Assembly: GCA_022706085.1 (NCBI GenBank)
Contig: JAKJDF010000001.1
Span: 1-48,393, forward strand
DNA: 48,393 nt
Origin: Candidatus Latescibacterota bacterium
GTDB taxonomy: Bacteria; Latescibacterota; MWCZ01
Direction: 5' to 3'
This document shows positions 44,771-48,393 of the stretch, in pieces; positions within the stretch are counted from its first letter, which is position 1; the number at the start of each line of letters is the position of its first letter. Below the pieces are notes generated by a model. It was given only the letters and a program-made list of their open reading frames with translations. It ran no database searches and was not told where the DNA came from. The position numbers and the translations under genes are program-made.

Positions 44771-46528
44771 ATGCAACGACCCGTGACGAAGCTTGCTCCC
44801 GACCCTGACCCTGAACGGATCAAAGTCCTTCTGTTTGCCACGCCTCCAATCAGTTACGTCACGGAAACGGCCTCTGAATGGGCCGAAAAAGGCTTTTCAG
44901 GATTCATACGGCCAGACATAATGAAGGGGTGGAATGCGGATGTATGGAGCCTTCCTGACGGAAGACGAGTCGTCGGAACGGACAACCCTTTCTTCCAGCA
45001 ATGCCGGTCCATGAATCAGGCACTTACGGGTGCCGGGCTTCATGACAATTTCATGTGCGTCCCGTTCGCAACCGAGCTCCCGGACTGGTTCGACGACGAA
45101 AAATGGGCCGCACTGTGCGAGAACTTCCGGCAGGGCGCCCGATTCGCGAGAATGGCCGGTTTCCGCGGCATGGCGTTGGATGATGAGTACATCGAAGACT
45201 CTCTCGGGCTGAACTGGGCCAGATACCGGAAGCCTGGGTACCCCGTTGATAAGCTGCTCCCACAGGCGAGGTTGCGCGGGCAACAAATCCAGAAAGCGAT
45301 GCTGTCCGAATTCCCGGACATGGTCACTCTCCATCTCCCGGAAAGCTATTCCATCATGGGTGACCTCGCGAAAGCACTCTTTCTGGGGTACCTCGACGCC
45401 CTCTGCGCTGCCGATGCCCCGGGAGGACTCGACATACTTCCTGAGTGCACATATTTTCAGACCGATCCCTGGTGGATCGCGCTGTACGGTGCAGGGCTCG
45501 ACCAGATTCTGAGGGAAGATCTCCAGACACTCGATCCTCCGGGGCGCCTTTCGGACTACTGGGACAGGCGCTGCGGAATTGCTCTTGGACAGGCCCCTCT
45601 CGGGTACCTCAGGTTCATTCGGGACGCTGACGGGAAACGGATCGGATACGGCGGGAGGGAAGAGGTTTTCGGCGACAGGATCATAGAAGGCGGCGAAGAC
45701 AAGAGTGGTAACTACCCGGCTTCAGTCTTCCGCGAGACGCATGCCGCCGTTCGCACCGTATCTCGAAGATACGCGTGGGTGTTCTCCCCGGGGCCGGTCT
45801 GGTGGCAGATGTCCGAGGATCAATGGCGTCGCCACGGCGGACCGAAGGTCGCCACCTTGCCCCTCGTGCCGGAATTCCCCGATTACACGTTGCCGTTGAG
45901 ACGACCGGAAATTGTTGTCGGCGCCGCGTACGACACCATGTCGAACGCGGTGAAGACCCGGACTCCTGCAAACCTGCTCGCCGGTCTCGGAATGCCTCCA
46001 TCGTGGTGGGTTAATGGACCGTACGACAACTCCGGGGGCACAGGCTACGATTACGTCCTCCCTCCGGAACGGGGTATCGATCTCGAGGGGGTGTCCCTTG
46101 GCGCGTGGGGCGAAGTGCGATGGAAACAGGTGGATACCCCGCCGACCGGGTACGTGGACCTCAGCCGGCTCATAGCCGGAGGCTCCGAAATTCAGGGGTA
46201 CGCGGCGGCCTGGTGCGAAACGGAAATGGAGGTTTCCGTAGTGGTACATTTCGGGTGTGACGACACGGGGAAAATCTGGTGCAACGGGAATCTCGTGCAC
46301 GAATCGAAAACCGAACGCATCGCCGTGCCCGATGAGGACAACTTCCCTCTCGTGCTCCCGCCCGGACGGTCCGTCTTTTTGCTGAAGATCGGCAACTACC
46401 GCGGGGGCTGGGGGTTCTATTTCAGGATTACCGACGGAGAGGGAAACGAGATACCCTCGCTCCGCTGGGACCACCGGCTCCCGCCGAACGAAACAAAGGA
46501 GGCACTGCGATGTACGTGGTGTGCGTGA
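44771..46528 (+). CDS. Cytoplasmic paralog of the unassigned TIM-barrel hydrolase family
   Basis: This 585-residue protein has no signal peptide and matches the lipoprotein at 39502-41346 along its whole length: PERIKVLLFATP, LPDWFDDEKWAALCENFRQ, 'FRGMALDDEYIED', SEFPDMVTLHLPE, FGDRIIEGGEDKSGNYPA, YAWVFSPGPVWWQMS. The C-terminal sandwich is shared too ('WGFYFRITDGEGNEIPSLRW'). The ALDDEY strand has D137, D138 and E139; the D and E shared with the paralog are the best candidate catalytic acids. An AGGA run lies shortly before the ATG. The 3' end overlaps the LsrG-like gene by 19 nt, making an operon with it and the alcohol dehydrogenase. I assign no known GH family. Confidence 0.72.
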   Translation: MQRPVTKLAPDPDPERIKVLLFATPPISYVTETASEWAEKGFSGFIRPDIMKGWNADVWSLPDGRRVVGTDNPFFQQCRSMNQALTGAGLHDNFMCVPFATELPDWFDDEKWAALCENFRQGARFARMAGFRGMALDDEYIEDSLGLNWARYRKPGYPVDKLLPQARLRGQQIQKAMLSEFPDMVTLHLPESYSIMGDLAKALFLGYLDALCAADAPGGLDILPECTYFQTDPWWIALYGAGLDQILREDLQTLDPPGRLSDYWDRRCGIALGQAPLGYLRFIRDADGKRIGYGGREEVFGDRIIEGGEDKSGNYPASVFRETHAAVRTVSRRYAWVFSPGPVWWQMSEDQWRRHGGPKVATLPLVPEFPDYTLPLRRPEIVVGAAYDTMSNAVKTRTPANLLAGLGMPPSWWVNGPYDNSGGTGYDYVLPPERGIDLEGVSLGAWGEVRWKQVDTPPTGYVDLSRLIAGGSEIQGYAAAWCETEMEVSVVVHFGCDDTGKIWCNGNLVHESKTERIAVPDEDNFPLVLPPGRSVFLLKIGNYRGGWGFYFRITDGEGNEIPSLRWDHRLPPNETKEALRCTWCA

Positions 46529-46818
46529 CTGTACATGTGAAGCCTGAATACGTCGCCGAATTCGCCGGAGCAACGGAGGCAAACGCGCGCTCAACACGAG
46601 AAGAAAAGGGCAATTTCCGCTTTGACGTTCTCCAGTCGCTGGCCGATCCGGCACATTTCGTTCTCTACGAAGTCTATGAGTCGGAAGCCGCCTTCCGGGA
46701 ACACCAGAAAACTGCTCATTATCTGTCATGGCGGGATGCCGTGTCGGATTGGATGGCTGAGCCGCGTTCCTCCGTGAAGTGCACGGCGGTGTTCCCCACG
46801 GAGCCTCAGGAATGGTAG
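46510..46818 (+). CDS. LsrG/YgiN-like antibiotic-biosynthesis-monooxygenase-fold protein
   Basis: This 102-residue dimeric alpha+beta-barrel protein starts at an ATG with AGGAGG 8 nt upstream, inside the preceding gene. 'VTVHVKPEYVAEFAGATEAN' and the core GNFRFDVLQSLADPAHFVLYEVYES, followed by HQKTAHYLSWRDAV, resemble LsrG and quinol monooxygenase YgiN. LsrG isomerises phosphorylated autoinducer-2, and others in the fold are cofactor-free oxygenases or isomerases of keto-sugars and quinols. In this setting (hydrolase before, alcohol dehydrogenase after), processing of an oxidised sugar or keto intermediate is the natural guess. The stop overlaps the start of the next gene (ATGGTAG). Confidence 0.85.
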   Translation: MYVVCVTVHVKPEYVAEFAGATEANARSTREEKGNFRFDVLQSLADPAHFVLYEVYESEAAFREHQKTAHYLSWRDAVSDWMAEPRSSVKCTAVFPTEPQEW

Positions 46819-48023
46819 CGTCCGCCCGGGATTCCCTTGCGAGGCAATTCGAGTTTGCGACCGCGTCGCGTATCGTGTTCGGTCGCGGGCGCGCGATCGA
46901 AATCGGTTCTCTTGCCTCCGAACTGGCGGAAATGACCGGCAACGAGAAACGAGCCTTCGTGATTACTGGAAATACAGCTTTGGACGTGAATTCGGGAATT
47001 GCGGCAATCCCGGAGATACTCCGAACCCACGGTTTCCACGTTGCGGAGCACCGGTGCAGCGGGGAGCCCACCGTTTCGGCCGTTCGTCTGGCAACCGCCG
47101 CGGCCAGAGAACATGCGCCTCACCTGGTGGTCGCAGTCGGGGGTGGCAGCGTTCTCGACACCGGAAAGGCGATCTCGGCTTTGCTCTCGAACGCAGGCGA
47201 CCCTCAAGATTACCTCGAGGGAGTCGGAACGGGGCGCACGTTCGAGCGTCCAGCAGTGCCACTGGTCGCCGTTCCAACCACCGCGGGAACCGGATCCGAG
47301 GTAACCAGGAACGCCGTTATCAAGGCGGACGACGGTTCCTTCAAGAAGAGCATGCGAAGCGCCTTCCTCCTGCCAAAATGCGCGCTCGTGGACTCGAATC
47401 TTACTCATTCGCTCCCGGAACGCCCTACCACCTACACAGGAATGGACGCGCTGACGCAATTGGTCGAAGCGTTCACCTCGAATGCCGCGAACCCTGTCAC
47501 GGATTGCCTTGCCATTCGTGGCATTCAGCTTGTGGCGACTTCTCTGGAACGCGTGGTGGCGGATGGATCCTGCGCCGACGCTCGCGACGACATGTCCCTC
47601 GCGGCTTTGTTGAGCGGCATCTGCCTTGCAAACGCAGGACTCGGTGCCGTCCATGGGCTGGTCGCGCCGATCGGCGCGCGTTTCTCCGTTCCGCACGGTG
47701 CCGGTTGCGCGGCATTGCTCGCCCCAGTGATTGAGGCAAACTTCCGGGGGTTGGGAAGGCATGACGCGAGCCACCCGTGCCTGGAGAAGTACAGAACCAT
47801 CGAGGAGGCATTCGCACGCCGTTCCAGATCTGCGGGAAAGGGGCTTGCACAGATCATTCGCACCCTTGTTACCGATCTGCGCGTCCCCGGCTTGCGGAAC
47901 TGGGGTGTCAGTCTGGAGGCCATTCCCGACCTCGTGAAAAACAGCCGCGGCGGAAGTATGCGGTACAACCCCGTGGAACTCGGAGATGAGGAACTGGCAA
48001 CGATCATCGAAGCTGCGTTGTAA
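46812..48023 (+). CDS. Iron-containing alcohol dehydrogenase-family protein
   Basis: I start at ATG 46812, overlapping the previous stop and with GGAG 8 nt upstream; a GTG 33 nt earlier lacks support. The product has 403 residues. The NAD(P)-binding loop GGGSVLDTGKAIS (111-123) and TTAGTGSEVTRNAV (156-169) are clear. Metal-site residues by alignment with FucO-type enzymes are D212, H281 (GAVHGL) and H295 (VPHGAG). The second ligand, His in FucO, is Q216 here (MDALTQLVEA), a variant I believe recurs in one subgroup of the family. Members reduce aldehydes or oxidise alcohols, and maleylacetate reductases are relatives. It is part of the operon from 44771. Confidence 0.9.
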   Translation: MVASARDSLARQFEFATASRIVFGRGRAIEIGSLASELAEMTGNEKRAFVITGNTALDVNSGIAAIPEILRTHGFHVAEHRCSGEPTVSAVRLATAAAREHAPHLVVAVGGGSVLDTGKAISALLSNAGDPQDYLEGVGTGRTFERPAVPLVAVPTTAGTGSEVTRNAVIKADDGSFKKSMRSAFLLPKCALVDSNLTHSLPERPTTYTGMDALTQLVEAFTSNAANPVTDCLAIRGIQLVATSLERVVADGSCADARDDMSLAALLSGICLANAGLGAVHGLVAPIGARFSVPHGAGCAALLAPVIEANFRGLGRHDASHPCLEKYRTIEEAFARRSRSAGKGLAQIIRTLVTDLRVPGLRNWGVSLEAIPDLVKNSRGGSMRYNPVELGDEELATIIEAAL

Positions 48024-48139
48024 CGAGAGTGGCAATACCACCGCACGTTGCTGACAACTGGTGATTTGCGGAACGTGCCACGGTCGCGTTCCCGGTGCGT
48101 GACGCGGGTTCCGTCCATCGCTAACCAAAGGAGATCCCT

Positions 48140-48393
48140 GTGGCGAAAGGGCAGGCATACAACTACGAGCGCATTCCCCGGGTCGATCCAGTGACGGGTA
48201 CCCGGTACATGCAGTTAACAAGCTTCCCGACGATCAACATGCACTTGTCGTATTCTTACCCGAACCTTACGAATGGCTTCACGGCGGATTCCCGCAGAGT
48301 CGTGTTTTTCAGCAGGAGAGCACCCCACAGAACCGCGCCTTGGGATGTGTTCCGGGTCGGCGTTGATGGTGCCGACTTTGTTCAACTCACGGA
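48140..48393 (+). CDS. Oligogalacturonate-lyase-like propeller protein, N-terminal part (cut by window end)
   Basis: GTG 48140 follows AAAGGAGATC by a few bases, and the frame then stays open for 84 codons to the right edge. The residues (AKGQAYNYERIPRVDPVTGT, then a LTNGFTADSRRVVFFSRR strand and 'DVFRVGVDGADFVQLT') look like the first TolB/WD40-like blades of the PL22 oligogalacturonate-lyase family, which cleaves unsaturated uronate oligomers. Metal-binding histidines further along cannot be checked because the gene leaves the window. It lies 116 nt after the alcohol dehydrogenase and probably belongs to the same operon or island. Confidence 0.6.
   Translation, partial: MAKGQAYNYERIPRVDPVTGTRYMQLTSFPTINMHLSYSYPNLTNGFTADSRRVVFFSRRAPHRTAPWDVFRVGVDGADFVQLT

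Noticed and set aside
48042-48079. Inverted repeat GCACGTT/AACGTGC after the dehydrogenase gene
   Set aside because: Only 7 bp with a loop of about 24 nt and no T tract; too weak to call a terminator.
45722-48221. Two long antisense frames opposite the hydrolase/dehydrogenase operon
   Set aside because: They lack start signals and domains; plus-strand genes there have intact active sites and ribosome-binding sites.

Overview
This is a bacterial chromosomal window of moderately high G+C content (roughly 55-60% by eye). It has dense coding on both strands and no tRNA, rRNA, CRISPR array or insertion sequence that I can recognise. An ADP-heptose-type glycosyltransferase and several predicted lipoproteins and secreted proteins point to a Gram-negative cell. 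Very large propeller and TPR proteins, c-type cytochromes of the hydrazine-synthase-alpha-like family, many putative glycoside hydrolases of unclear family, M55 and S9 peptidases, and ceramidase-like and UroD-like proteins together recall uncultured Planctomycetota, Hydrogenedentota, Latescibacterota or Sumerlaeota. The phylum is not provable from this sequence.

Region 1 (2-7002, plus strand) is a tightly packed run of exported proteins. It holds the C-terminal part of a hydrazine-synthase-alpha-like cytochrome, a YVTN-type beta-propeller fused to a di-heme peroxidase-like domain, a tetraheme c554-like cytochrome, a two-component-regulator-type propeller and two divergent branched-chain-amino-acid-type binding proteins with no permease. 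Region 2 (7158-11859) encodes a PQQ/FG-GAP propeller fused to a GH123/DUF4091-like domain, then a BNR sialidase-like protein.

Region 3 (11915-28361) holds housekeeping and regulatory genes. These are an FGE-fold lipoprotein lacking the FGE cysteine pair, a small unknown protein with its own terminator, a GT9 glycosyltransferase, a double-GNAT protein, clpB behind a candidate sigma-54 promoter, an orphan B12-cap-like protein, a short primary-type sigma factor and queC. A minus-strand operon follows (giant TPR protein, Crp/Fnr regulator, sigma-54 activator), and pckA is divergent from it. Region 4 (28463-35804) contains an S9 peptidase and an M55 D-aminopeptidase in tandem, then ceramidase-like, UroD-like and ilvD genes on the minus strand.

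Region 5 (36148 to the right edge) looks like a saccharide or glycoside catabolic island. It has a beta-galactosidase-like protein, an AAC(3)-fold acetyltransferase, an alpha/alpha-toroid-like protein, an FAD oxidoreductase with a small zinc-ribbon protein, and a pair of paralogous putative TIM-barrel hydrolases. One paralog is a predicted lipoprotein and the other is cytoplasmic. The cytoplasmic one is in an operon with an LsrG-like monooxygenase and an iron-type alcohol dehydrogenase, followed by the start of an oligogalacturonate-lyase-like propeller. The two most unusual parts are the hydrazine-synthase-like heme operon at the left edge and the unassigned hydrolase pair at the right.
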